The notes under the pieces are model-generated. The model searched no databases. It was not told the origin of the DNA and saw only the letters and a list, made by a program, of their open reading frames with translations. The position numbers were made by a program, and so were the translations under genes. From NCBI RefSeq assembly GCF_039523735.1, contig NZ_BAAAFW010000092.1:1-64000 (forward strand): a DNA stretch of 64,000 nucleotides, given 5' to 3'. The DNA comes from Tatumella punctata (lineage in GTDB: Bacteria > Pseudomonadota > Gammaproteobacteria > Enterobacterales > Enterobacteriaceae). Shown piece by piece: positions 8,246 through 16,668 of the stretch (position 1 is its first letter; each line of letters starts with the position of its first letter).

Positions 8246-9457
8246 TTACTTCTGCTCTTTCAGTGCACGGATACGTGATGACAGTGAGTACAGACGGATA
8301 AAACCACCCGCATGGCTATGGTCATAAACTTCGTCTTCGCCAAAGGTAGCGAATTCTTCTGAGTACAGGCTGTTCTGCGATTTTTTACGGATAGCAGTCA
8401 CCTGACCTTTATACAACTGCAGTACAACCTCACCATTCACGGTTTCTGCCAGTGACTCAGAAGATGCCTGTAAGGATTTACGGACTGGGGTAAACCAGCG
8501 TCCGTCATACACGACATACGACATTTCCAGGCCCAGCTGCTCACGCCATTTATAGCTGTCACGATCCAGTACCAGCTGCTCAACAGCACGCAGAGCATTC
8601 ACCATAATCGTCCCGCCCGGTGTTTCATAACAACCACGGGATTTCATACCGACCAGACGGTTCTCAACAATATCGATACGTCCGACGCCATGTTTTGCGC
8701 CCAGCGCGTTCAGAACATCCAGGCAGCCGAACGGAGAAAGTGCCTCACCGTTAACAGCAACAATACGCCCTTTTTCGACAGTCACCGAGACTTCTTCCGG
8801 CTGATCTGGCGCGTCCTGCGGATCAACAGTCCAGACCCAGCAATCTTTATTTGGTGCATTCCACGGACTTTCCAGCACACCACCTTCGGTTGAAATATGC
8901 CATGCATTTTCATCACGACTGTAAATTTTTTCGAGAGTGGCTGTCGTCGGAATATTACGTTCTTTCAGGTAGTCAAGCAGTGCTTCACGGGAACGCAGAT
9001 CCCACTCACGCCACGGAGCAACCACTTTAAGCTGCGGTGCCAGGGCAGTGTAAGTGCTTTCAAAACGTACCTGATCGTTACCTTTACCGGTGGCACCATG
9101 ACACAATGCATCAGCGCCCACTTTCAGTGCCAGCTCAACCTGAGCCCTGGCAATGATCGGCCGGGCCATTGAGGTACCCAGCAAATAGGTCCCTTCATAC
9201 AGCGCGCCAGTTTGCAGCACAGGATAAACATAGTCGCTGATAAATTCTTCACGCAGATCGACTACATGGCATTCAGATGCACCCGACTGCAGGGCCTTTT
9301 CTTCCACCCCGGCCAGATCGGCAGGGTCCTGGCCGACATTGGCAACAAAGGCAACCACTTCACAACCATAGTTCTCTTTCAGCCATGGAATAATCGCAGA
9401 GGTATCAAGCCCGCCGGAATACGCCAATACGATTTTTTTTATGCCTTGAGTTTGCAT
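8246..9457 (-). CDS. argG: argininosuccinate synthase ArgG (short form)
   Basis: Joins citrulline and aspartate with ATP to make argininosuccinate. The N-terminal PP-loop ATPase motif AYSGGLDTS is present, as is the conserved ATGKGNDQVRFE segment. At 403 aa it belongs to the short subfamily typical of Yersinia/Erwinia-type and most bacterial enzymes, not the roughly 447-aa E. coli type, which lies outside the arg cluster. It lies between argB and argH, so the whole route from acetylglutamate to arginine, apart from argA/D/F, is coded here with argE. ArgR control from the argC-argE operator is expected. Confidence 0.96.
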   Translation of the reverse strand: MQTQGIKKIVLAYSGGLDTSAIIPWLKENYGCEVVAFVANVGQDPADLAGVEEKALQSGASECHVVDLREEFISDYVYPVLQTGALYEGTYLLGTSMARPIIARAQVELALKVGADALCHGATGKGNDQVRFESTYTALAPQLKVVAPWREWDLRSREALLDYLKERNIPTTATLEKIYSRDENAWHISTEGGVLESPWNAPNKDCWVWTVDPQDAPDQPEEVSVTVEKGRIVAVNGEALSPFGCLDVLNALGAKHGVGRIDIVENRLVGMKSRGCYETPGGTIMVNALRAVEQLVLDRDSYKWREQLGLEMSYVVYDGRWFTPVRKSLQASSESLAETVNGEVVLQLYKGQVTAIRKKSQNSLYSEEFATFGEDEVYDHSHAGGFIRLYSLSSRIRALKEQK

Positions 9458-9485
9458 CTTATAATCCTTGAATCAGTCTTTGTCG

Positions 9486-10262
9486 TTAAGCCAGAATCCG
9501 GGTACCGATTGGCACACCGTTAAATAAGTCAGGGAGCTGCTCTGCATTACGCCAGCTGGCAATATCTACCGGTCGTCCGAGAGTTTTCGCAGCATCCAGC
9601 GCAGCATGAACTTTAACGATCATGCCATCGGTGATGATTCCCCTGCCGATGAGCGTTTCCGCATGCTGAGCCGTCATTTCGGCAATCCGCTGTCCTTTAC
9701 CATCCAGAATACCGCTGACATCAGACAGTAATACCAGATCTGCGCCCAGGGTTGCAGCCAGTGCTGTTGCCGCCTGGTCAGCGTTCACATTCATTAATAA
9801 CCCTTCATCGGTGATCCCGATAGAGCTGATCACCGGTAAATAACCGGCATCCAGTAACGTCGTCACCAGAGCAGGGTTTCCCGGGCTTGCCTGCCCGACA
9901 TGCCCCAGTTCATCATCAAATTGTGCAACATTCACAATACCGCCATCACCCAGTGACAGGCCAACCGCGTTGATGCCATATTTTTTAGCCCGGGCCAGCA
10001 ATGTTTTATTCGCTGTGCCCGCCAGGGCTCCGGTAATAATATCGATCTGATCTGCCGGAGTGACCCGCAAACCATTTTTTTTACTGACCGGCAGCGCCAG
10101 TTTTTTCATCAGTTCATCGACCAGGCATCCCCCGCCATGAACAATAAGCAGCGGGCGCTGGTGACTATTACGGTAAGCGAGTAATGCGTCAAATAAACGG
10201 TCCAGGGCTTCTTCGCTATCCAGCAAAACACCCCCCAGTTTAATGATCAATGGCTTTGTCAT
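9486..10262 (-). CDS. argB: acetylglutamate kinase ArgB
   Basis: Phosphorylates N-acetylglutamate, the second arginine step, in the cytoplasm. Amino-acid-kinase family motifs are KLGGVLLDSEEAL at the N-terminus, HGGG near residue 40, and VNADQAATALA. The start at 10262 gives MTKPLIIKLGG, 258 aa, equal to E. coli. An ATG four codons upstream (10274), 2 nt after the argC stop, is also possible; the AAGG motif sits directly against it and would be too close. Translationally linked to argC in either case. Confidence 0.95.
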   Translation of the reverse strand: MTKPLIIKLGGVLLDSEEALDRLFDALLAYRNSHQRPLLIVHGGGCLVDELMKKLALPVSKKNGLRVTPADQIDIITGALAGTANKTLLARAKKYGINAVGLSLGDGGIVNVAQFDDELGHVGQASPGNPALVTTLLDAGYLPVISSIGITDEGLLMNVNADQAATALAATLGADLVLLSDVSGILDGKGQRIAEMTAQHAETLIGRGIITDGMIVKVHAALDAAKTLGRPVDIASWRNAEQLPDLFNGVPIGTRILA

Positions 10263-10276
10263 GATGATGTTCATCC

Positions 10277-11281
10277 TTAAAGCAGAGAAAGTGTTTCAGG
10301 GTAGCCGAAACGTATATTCATGCATTGCACAGCCTGAGAAGAGGCCCCTTTAAGCAGGTTATCTTCCGCGCTGACGATAATCAGGTGCTCACCCTGAACG
10401 GCGAAACCAATATCACAGAATGGCAGGCCTACGACGGACTTCAGGGCCGGGACGCCAGTGTCGTACAAACGTACCAGCGGTTTATCGTCATAGGCATCAT
10501 GGAATGCTTTTGCCACATCCTGTGCGGTGATACCTGCAGTTAACCGGCAGGTGATGGTGGCCAGAATACCCCGCGGGAAATTCCCCAACTGAGGAGTAAA
10601 GATCACCGGAATCCCTAAATGTTCGGCAATTTCCGGCTGATGGCGGTGAGTAAACAGGCCGTAGGGCTGTAAACTGACTTCACACACACTGGTGTTCAGG
10701 GAAGCTTTACGTCCGGCCCCGCTGACCCCGCTGGTAGCATTAATCACTGGCCAGTGTGCGGTATTAAGCAAACCGGCATCCAGTAAGGGTTTAATGGCCA
10801 GCTGAGCTGCTGTCGGGTAGCAGCCGGGGACCGCAATTAACCCGGCCTGACGGAGATTATCCTGCTGCCATTCTGCAAGCCCGTAGACAGCTTTTTTCAG
10901 CAACTCCGGGTGCTGATGTGTGAATCCGTAATAGCGGGTATAAAATTCAGCACTATTAACCCGCCAGGCGCCTGATAAATCGAATACCACACACCCCTGT
11001 GCCAGGAATTGCGGGGCCAGATCATGGCTGACTTCATGTGCCGTTGCCAGAAAGACCACGTCAGTACCGTTCGCCAGTTCAGCCACATCGGTCAATGGCT
11101 GTAGTCGCAGGTCTGTCTGTCCTTTTAACTGCGGATGCAGATCAGACAAGAGTTTTCCTGCATCCGGGCTTTGCGCGGAGACGGCTATTCCGGTTATGTT
11201 TATATGCGGATGGCGATTCAGGTAAGTCACCAGTTCAACACCGGCATAACCACTGGCGCCTACAATCAGCGTGTTCAGCAT
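10277..11281 (-). CDS. argC: N-acetyl-gamma-glutamyl-phosphate reductase ArgC
   Basis: NADPH-dependent reduction of acetylglutamyl phosphate to the semialdehyde, the third arginine step. The N-terminal Rossmann motif is GASGYAGVEL and the catalytic cysteine is in VPGCYPTAAQLA. 334 aa, the family length. First gene of argCBGH and divergent from argE over two ARG boxes that overlap the promoter region, so arginine-ArgR repression is expected. Confidence 0.97.
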   Translation of the reverse strand: MLNTLIVGASGYAGVELVTYLNRHPHINITGIAVSAQSPDAGKLLSDLHPQLKGQTDLRLQPLTDVAELANGTDVVFLATAHEVSHDLAPQFLAQGCVVFDLSGAWRVNSAEFYTRYYGFTHQHPELLKKAVYGLAEWQQDNLRQAGLIAVPGCYPTAAQLAIKPLLDAGLLNTAHWPVINATSGVSGAGRKASLNTSVCEVSLQPYGLFTHRHQPEIAEHLGIPVIFTPQLGNFPRGILATITCRLTAGITAQDVAKAFHDAYDDKPLVRLYDTGVPALKSVVGLPFCDIGFAVQGEHLIIVSAEDNLLKGASSQAVQCMNIRFGYPETLSLL

Positions 11282-11384
11282 CAGGCTGTGTACCTTATAC
11301 GTAAGTCTATATTTCAGCTGACGGTATCTACCGTCTTACGGATTGCCTTCGTGAGCAAAAACAGTTCACATACTTCAGGCCATA

Positions 11385-11421
11385 ATGTATTTTTATTCAT
11401 AATTAATGCATGAATATTGAT
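11385..11421. promoter_or_regulatory. two ArgR boxes in the argC-argE operator
   Basis: Two 18-bp sites fit the ArgR consensus, one at 11385-11402 (core TATTTTTATTCATA) and one at 11404-11421 (core AATGCATGAATATT), nearly adjacent. The paired arrangement and the base sequence closely match the E. coli argE/argCBH operator as I remember it. They should repress both divergent units. Confidence 0.9.
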
Positions 11422-11447
11422 ACATCCTAACGCAAGGACCGTCAACA

Positions 11448-12596
11448 GTGAAGATAAAATTACCGCCTTTTATTGAGCTTTATCGTCAGTTAATTGCCAC
11501 ACCGTCGGTCAGTACGACAGAACCCGCGCTGGATCAGAGTAATGAGGCGCTGATTAATCTGCTGGCCGGGTGGTTTCGCGATCTGGGTTTCCATACGGAA
11601 GTGCAGCCTGTGCCGGAAACACGCAATAAATTTAACCTGCTGGCCCGTGCCGGTAAGGGTTCAGGCGGACTGATGCTGGCAGGCCACACGGATACTGTCC
11701 CCTTTGATGACGGGCGCTGGTCACAGGACCCTTTTACGCTGACAGAGCGGGACAATAAGCTATACGGGCTGGGTACCGCAGATATGAAAGGATTTTTTGC
11801 TTTTATTCTCGATACCCTGCGTGATGTGGATATTACACGGCTGAAAAAACCGCTGTATATTCTGGCTACCGCTGACGAAGAAACCACTATGGCAGGGGCC
11901 AGCTATTTCGCACGTACCACCAGCCTGCGACCTGATTGTGCGATTATCGGTGAACCGACGTCTCTGAAACCGGTAAGGGCGCATAAAGGGCATCTGTCAA
12001 AAGCTATCCGTATTCAGGGACAATCGGGGCATTCCAGTGATCCTGAGCGGGGTGTCAATGCGATTGAACTGATGCATGATGCCATCGGGCACCTGACTGG
12101 CCTGCGTAACACACTGAAAGAGAAATATCACCATGACGGCTTTGTCATTCCTTATCCGACCATGAACTTCGGAGCAATTCATGGCGGAGATTCTCCGAAC
12201 CGGATCTGTGCCTGTTGCGAACTGCATATGGACCTGCGCCCATTGCCCGGCATGGCACTGCCTGATTTACATGAATTACTGCTGGAAAGTCTGGCACCGG
12301 TCAGTGAGCGCTGGCCGGGCCGGCTGACAATCAGTGATCTGCATCCGCCCATTCCGGGCTATGAATGTCCCCGTCATCACGGACTGGTCGCGGTCATTGA
12401 AAAACTGCTGGGGACCGACACAGAAATTGTTAACTATTGTACCGAAGCCCCTTTTATCCAACAGCTATGCCCTACCCTGGTACTGGGGCCCGGTTCTATT
12501 GAGCAGGCCCATCAGCCAGATGAATATCTCGACACAGCATTTATCAACCCTACCCGTCAGTTAATCGAACGTGTCGTTCATCATTTTTGCCAGTGA
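11448..12596 (+). CDS. argE: acetylornithine deacetylase ArgE
   Basis: Zn-dependent M20-family hydrolase that removes acetate from N-acetylornithine. The metal and catalytic motifs are AGHTDTVPFDDG, GTADMKG and ADEETTMAG. 382 aa, near the E. coli length. It starts at a GTG (11448), where the protein begins MKIKLPPFIE like its homologues, with AAGGA 7-11 nt upstream. Divergent from argCBGH and just downstream of the ARG boxes. Using ArgE means a linear rather than cyclic acetyl pathway. Confidence 0.96.
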   Translation: MKIKLPPFIELYRQLIATPSVSTTEPALDQSNEALINLLAGWFRDLGFHTEVQPVPETRNKFNLLARAGKGSGGLMLAGHTDTVPFDDGRWSQDPFTLTERDNKLYGLGTADMKGFFAFILDTLRDVDITRLKKPLYILATADEETTMAGASYFARTTSLRPDCAIIGEPTSLKPVRAHKGHLSKAIRIQGQSGHSSDPERGVNAIELMHDAIGHLTGLRNTLKEKYHHDGFVIPYPTMNFGAIHGGDSPNRICACCELHMDLRPLPGMALPDLHELLLESLAPVSERWPGRLTISDLHPPIPGYECPRHHGLVAVIEKLLGTDTEIVNYCTEAPFIQQLCPTLVLGPGSIEQAHQPDEYLDTAFINPTRQLIERVVHHFCQ

Positions 12597-12604
12597 CCTT
12601 TCCG

Positions 12605-12630
12605 CCGGGCAGTTATTATTCACTGCCCGG
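12605..12630 (+). terminator. argE terminator
   Basis: Stem CCGGGCAGT / ACTGCCCGG with an 8-nt loop, 8 bp after the argE stop. It is followed by TGATATTTCCC and then CTTTTT. The T-run is interrupted. Confidence 0.7.
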
Positions 12631-12730
12631 TGATATTTCCCTTTTTATAAGAATAACTTATTAAATAGCCTGTTTTTCAAATTTTATTAAATTCAATAAG
12701 TTGGGATGTATGTGATCACGATCAAGTCAT

Positions 12731-12760
12731 TTGACGAATCGTACGTTACATGGCTAGATA
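12731..12760 (+). promoter_or_regulatory. candidate ppc promoter
   Basis: TTGACG (12731-12736), 17-18 bp spacer, then CTAGAT/TAGATA (12754-12760), about 65 bp before the ppc start. The -35 is good and the -10 weak. It is the best pair I see in the 230-bp argE-ppc gap. Confidence 0.45.
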
Positions 12761-12823
12761 AAAGACAGGGTTATGCAGGACGGGTAACAAACTCACATAA
12801 ATAGCATAGGGTGTCAGGGCCAC

Positions 12824-15475
12824 ATGAACGAACAATATTCTGCAATGCGAAGTAACGTCAGTATGCTGGGTAAACTGCTCGGGGATACAGTGAAGGATGC
12901 GTCAGGGGCAAATATTCTCGACAAGGTGGAAAGGATACGTAAGCTTTCCAAGTCATCCCGTGCCGGACATGATTCCGATCGTCAGGCGTTGCTTTCGACC
13001 CTGCAAAACTTATCTAATGATGAATTATTACCCGTCGCCAGAGCGTTCAGCCAGTTTCTGAATCTGACCAATGTCGCCGAGCAATATCAGACGATTTCCC
13101 ACCAGTCCCAGGGGGCTAATAACCCGGAACTGCTGAAACAGGCTTTTGAACGGCTAAAACAGCAAAAAAACTTATCAGAATCTGACATCCTGCAGGCTAT
13201 TGAATCGTTATCTATCGAACTGGTCCTGACCGCGCATCCGACCGAAATTACCCGCCGTACCTTGATCCATAAACTGGTTGAAGTGAACAGCTGCCTGCAA
13301 CAACTGGATCATGCCGATCTGACGGATCATGAACGTAACAGCATTATGCGTCGCTTACGCCAGTTAGTCGCCCAGGCCTGGCATACGGACGAAATACGTA
13401 AAGTGCGTCCGACACCGGTAGATGAGGCAAAATGGGGGTTTGCCGTCGTAGAGAACAGCCTGTGGGACGGCGTTCCGGCATTTCTGCGTGAGCTGAATGA
13501 GCAGGCAGAGGAAACCTTTGGCATTCGATTGCCGGTCGATTTTGTCCCGGTAACGTTTACTTCATGGATGGGAGGGGATCGTGATGGCAACCCGAATGTC
13601 ACCGCCCCGGTCACCCGACATGTTATTCAGCTAAGCCGCTGGAAAGCCGCAGATATGTTCTTACGTGATATCGGAGTGCTGATTTCCGAGCTATCCATGT
13701 CAGTCTGTAGTGATGAGGTCAGAACGTTGTGTGGCGATCCGCAAGCACTGGAACCTTACCGGGTGATTCTGAAACGTATCCGCAGCCAGCTGATCAATAC
13801 CCAGGCTTACCTGGAACGCCGTCTGAAAGGTGATTATCCGGGCCGCCCGACAGATTTACTGGTGACCAACGATCAACTGTGGGACCCGTTATTCGCTATT
13901 TATCAGTCCTTACAACAATGCGGTATGGGAATTATCGCTAACGGTCAGTTACTGGATACACTGCGCCGGATTAAGTGTTTCGGCGTACCACTGGTACGTA
14001 TTGATTTGCGTCAGGAAAGCACCCGCCATACGGAAGCACTGGCAGAGATTACCCGCTATCTGGGATTAGGTGATTACGAAAGCTGGTCAGAAACAGATAA
14101 ACAGGCTTTCCTTATCCGCGAACTCAACTCCAAACGTCCACTGTTGCCGCAGCAATGGGAAGCCAGCGAGGAGACCCGCGAGGTTCTGGAAACCTGTCGT
14201 GTAGCTGCTGAGGTTCCACAGGGTTCGATTGCTGCTTACGTCATTTCGATGGCTAAAACACCTTCCGATGTTCTGGCAGTTCACCTGCTGCTGAAGGAAG
14301 CCGGTATCCGCTACGCACTGCCGGTGGCACCACTTTTCGAAACCCTTGATGACCTGAATAATGCCAATGATGTAATGACTCAGCTGCTAAACATCGACTG
14401 GTATCGCGGATTTATCCAGGGCAAACAGATGGTGATGATTGGTTATTCTGATTCTGCCAAAGATGCCGGGGTAATGGCCGCCAGCTGGGCGCAGTATCAG
14501 GCACAGGATGCGCTGATTAAAACCTGCGAAAAAGCCGGTATAGCCTTAACCCTGTTCCATGGCCGCGGTGGTTCTATCGGCCGGGGCGGGGCGCCTGCCC
14601 AGGCAGCTTTACTATCACAACCTCCGGGCAGCCTGAAAGGTGGCCTGCGCGTGACTGAACAGGGGGAAATGATCCGTTTCAAATTCGGATTGCCGGAGGT
14701 CACTATTGCCAGCCTGTCTCTGTACACCGGAGCCATTCTGGAAGCCAACCTGCTGCCTCCGCCGGAACCGAAACCGGAATGGCAGAACATTATGGATCAG
14801 CTGTCAGAAGATTCCTGTGCAATGTATCGTGATTATGTCAGGGAACACCCGGGCTTCGTTGCCTATTTTCGTGCAGCAACCCCGGAGCAGGAACTGGGTA
14901 AATTGCCTCTGGGTTCCCGGCCCGCGAAACGCCGTCCGACCGGTGGTGTTGAATCATTACGGGCGATCCCGTGGATTTTCGCATGGACGCAAAACCGCCT
15001 GATGCTGCCGGCATGGCTGGGAGCAGGTGCCGCCCTGCAAAACGCCATGGCCAAAGGTCAGCAAAATGCGCTGGAAGCTATGTGCCGTGACTGGCCGTTT
15101 TTCTCAACCCGCATCGGTATGCTGGAGATGGTGTTTGCCAAAGCTGATTTATGGCTGGCTGAATATTATGATCAGCGACTGGTTGACCCGTCACTCTGGC
15201 CACTGGGTAAACAGCTGCGTGAGCAACTGGAGAAAGATATTAAAACGGTACTGACTATCTCCAACGATGCACATCTGATGGCAGATCAGCCATGGATTGC
15301 AGAATCGATTGCGTTACGTAACGTGTATACGGATCCCCTGAATGTATTGCAGGCAGAATTACTGCACCGTTCACGGGCCGCAGAAGCCGCAGGCGAACCG
15401 GCGGATCCGTCGGTTGAACAGGCCCTGATGGTGACAATTGCCGGGATTGCGGCAGGAATGCGTAATACTGGCTGA
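12824..15475 (+). CDS. ppc: phosphoenolpyruvate carboxylase Ppc
   Basis: Carboxylates PEP to oxaloacetate, refilling the TCA cycle and so feeding aspartate-family synthesis. 883 aa, exactly the E. coli length. The catalytic histidine lies in LTAHPTEITRRT, the second signature is FHGRGGSIGRGGAP, and the conserved C-terminal end MRNTG is intact. Starts MNEQYSAMRSNV after a weak Shine-Dalgarno. Monocistronic between argE and the convergent metF. Allosteric activation by acetyl-CoA and inhibition by aspartate are known for the family. Confidence 0.98.
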   Translation: MNEQYSAMRSNVSMLGKLLGDTVKDASGANILDKVERIRKLSKSSRAGHDSDRQALLSTLQNLSNDELLPVARAFSQFLNLTNVAEQYQTISHQSQGANNPELLKQAFERLKQQKNLSESDILQAIESLSIELVLTAHPTEITRRTLIHKLVEVNSCLQQLDHADLTDHERNSIMRRLRQLVAQAWHTDEIRKVRPTPVDEAKWGFAVVENSLWDGVPAFLRELNEQAEETFGIRLPVDFVPVTFTSWMGGDRDGNPNVTAPVTRHVIQLSRWKAADMFLRDIGVLISELSMSVCSDEVRTLCGDPQALEPYRVILKRIRSQLINTQAYLERRLKGDYPGRPTDLLVTNDQLWDPLFAIYQSLQQCGMGIIANGQLLDTLRRIKCFGVPLVRIDLRQESTRHTEALAEITRYLGLGDYESWSETDKQAFLIRELNSKRPLLPQQWEASEETREVLETCRVAAEVPQGSIAAYVISMAKTPSDVLAVHLLLKEAGIRYALPVAPLFETLDDLNNANDVMTQLLNIDWYRGFIQGKQMVMIGYSDSAKDAGVMAASWAQYQAQDALIKTCEKAGIALTLFHGRGGSIGRGGAPAQAALLSQPPGSLKGGLRVTEQGEMIRFKFGLPEVTIASLSLYTGAILEANLLPPPEPKPEWQNIMDQLSEDSCAMYRDYVREHPGFVAYFRAATPEQELGKLPLGSRPAKRRPTGGVESLRAIPWIFAWTQNRLMLPAWLGAGAALQNAMAKGQQNALEAMCRDWPFFSTRIGMLEMVFAKADLWLAEYYDQRLVDPSLWPLGKQLREQLEKDIKTVLTISNDAHLMADQPWIAESIALRNVYTDPLNVLQAELLHRSRAAEAAGEPADPSVEQALMVTIAGIAAGMRNTG

Positions 15476-15503
15476 TATAACCCACAGGCTTTCAGATAAT
15501 AAC

Positions 15504-15533
15504 CCGGCAAGGGTGCCCGCGTTGCCCTGCCGG
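15504..15533. terminator. hairpin between convergent ppc and metF
   Basis: CCGGCAAGGG pairs with CCCTGCCGG, with one bulged A. No clear T-run follows on either strand, so it may act as a 3'-end stabiliser or a weak bidirectional terminator. Confidence 0.5.
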
Positions 15534-15543
15534 ATAGATCCCC

Positions 15544-16443
15544 TCACTGGTGCGTCATTTGCGGCCGTACGCCCAGCGTATGGCAAATGGCATAACTCAT
15601 TTCCGCACGGTTCAGTGTATAAAAATGGAAATCTTTCACTCCCTCATGGGAGAGAATTTTTACCATGTCCATCGCAATGTTCGCTCCGACCAGCTTACGA
15701 GTTTCAGCATCGTCATCAAGCCCGTCAAACATTCTGCTCATCCAGTGCGGTACACGGATATTGGTGAGGGTGGCAAAGCGCTGCAGCTGTTTAAAATTAC
15801 TGACCGGTAAGATCCCGGGAACAATTTCCACGTCAATGCCTGCAGCCGCACAACGGTCACGGAAACGCAGATAACTTTCCACATCGAAAAAAAACTGGGT
15901 GATGGCCCGGTCAGCCCCGGCATCGACTTTACGTTTCAGGCTGAGTAAGTCGGCCTGGGCGCTTTTTGATTCAGGGTGGACTTCAGGATAAGCAGCCACC
16001 GAAATATCAAAGTCACCGACATCTTTCAGCAGTGCGACCAGATCGGCAGCATACATGGCGGGTTTCTGGCCGGCACAAGGCAAATCCCCGCGTAACGCCA
16101 CAATATGGCGGATACCATTATCCCAGTAATCCTGCGCAATTTTCCGTAGTTCATGGCTATCAGTATCGATACACGTCAGGTGAGGTGCGGCTTCCAGTCC
16201 GGTACGCTCTTTTATCCCTTTAATAACACTGTGGGTTCGCGCACGCTCTCCGGAATTCGCACCATAGGTTACGGAGACAAAAGCGGGATTCAGGTTACGC
16301 AGACGCTCAATAGAGCGCCACAGAATATCTTCCATTTCCCGGCTTCGTGGAGGAAAAAACTCAAAAGAGACATTAATGCGTCCGTTTAATTCAGCAAGAC
16401 TTTGATTAAGCGCCTCGTGCTGATTGGCATGAAAGAAACTCAT
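15544..16443 (-). CDS. metF: 5,10-methylenetetrahydrofolate reductase MetF
   Basis: FAD enzyme that makes 5-methyl-THF with NADH, giving the methyl group for methionine. 299 aa, a few residues longer than E. coli. The family segments SFEFFPPR, FVSVTYGA, IVALRGDLP, TQFFFD and GILPVSNFKQLQRF are all present. Starts MSFFHANQHEALNQ. It has its own promoter region with four MetJ boxes, and metL upstream ends in a strong terminator, so it is a separate unit of the met regulon. Confidence 0.97.
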   Translation of the reverse strand: MSFFHANQHEALNQSLAELNGRINVSFEFFPPRSREMEDILWRSIERLRNLNPAFVSVTYGANSGERARTHSVIKGIKERTGLEAAPHLTCIDTDSHELRKIAQDYWDNGIRHIVALRGDLPCAGQKPAMYAADLVALLKDVGDFDISVAAYPEVHPESKSAQADLLSLKRKVDAGADRAITQFFFDVESYLRFRDRCAAAGIDVEIVPGILPVSNFKQLQRFATLTNIRVPHWMSRMFDGLDDDAETRKLVGANIAMDMVKILSHEGVKDFHFYTLNRAEMSYAICHTLGVRPQMTHQ

Positions 16444-16479
16444 CCTGTCACCTCTTCAATCACCGCTGCTGTCAAATTT

Positions 16480-16511
16480 GAACATCTAAACGTTTAGACG
16501 TCCGGATGCTT
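16480..16511 (-). promoter_or_regulatory. MetJ operator of metF (four tandem met boxes)
   Basis: Consecutive 8-mers read GAACATCT, AAACGTTT, AGACGTCC and GGATGCTT. The third has seven of eight bases of the consensus AGACGTCT, and the first two are recognisable. They lie 37-68 bp upstream of metF, in the promoter position. Confidence 0.85.
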
Positions 16512-16628
16512 AAGTTGACGAATTCAGACAGCAGGGTCAACTGAATTATCAGCATGTTATGCTGACGGAAATTCATACAGGGTGCAGGTGGGGGGGCGTG
16601 ATACAGGCCAGCAAGACCTCTGGCAGCA

Positions 16629-16660
16629 GGAAAAAATAAGGGCAGAGAATCACTCTGCCC
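16629..16660 (-). terminator. metL terminator
   Basis: Perfect 8-bp stem GGGCAGAG / CTCTGCCC with a 5-nt loop. On the minus strand it is followed by TTATTTTTTCC. It ends the metBL operon 9 bp after the metL stop. Confidence 0.92.
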
Positions 16661-16668
16661 GACACAGA

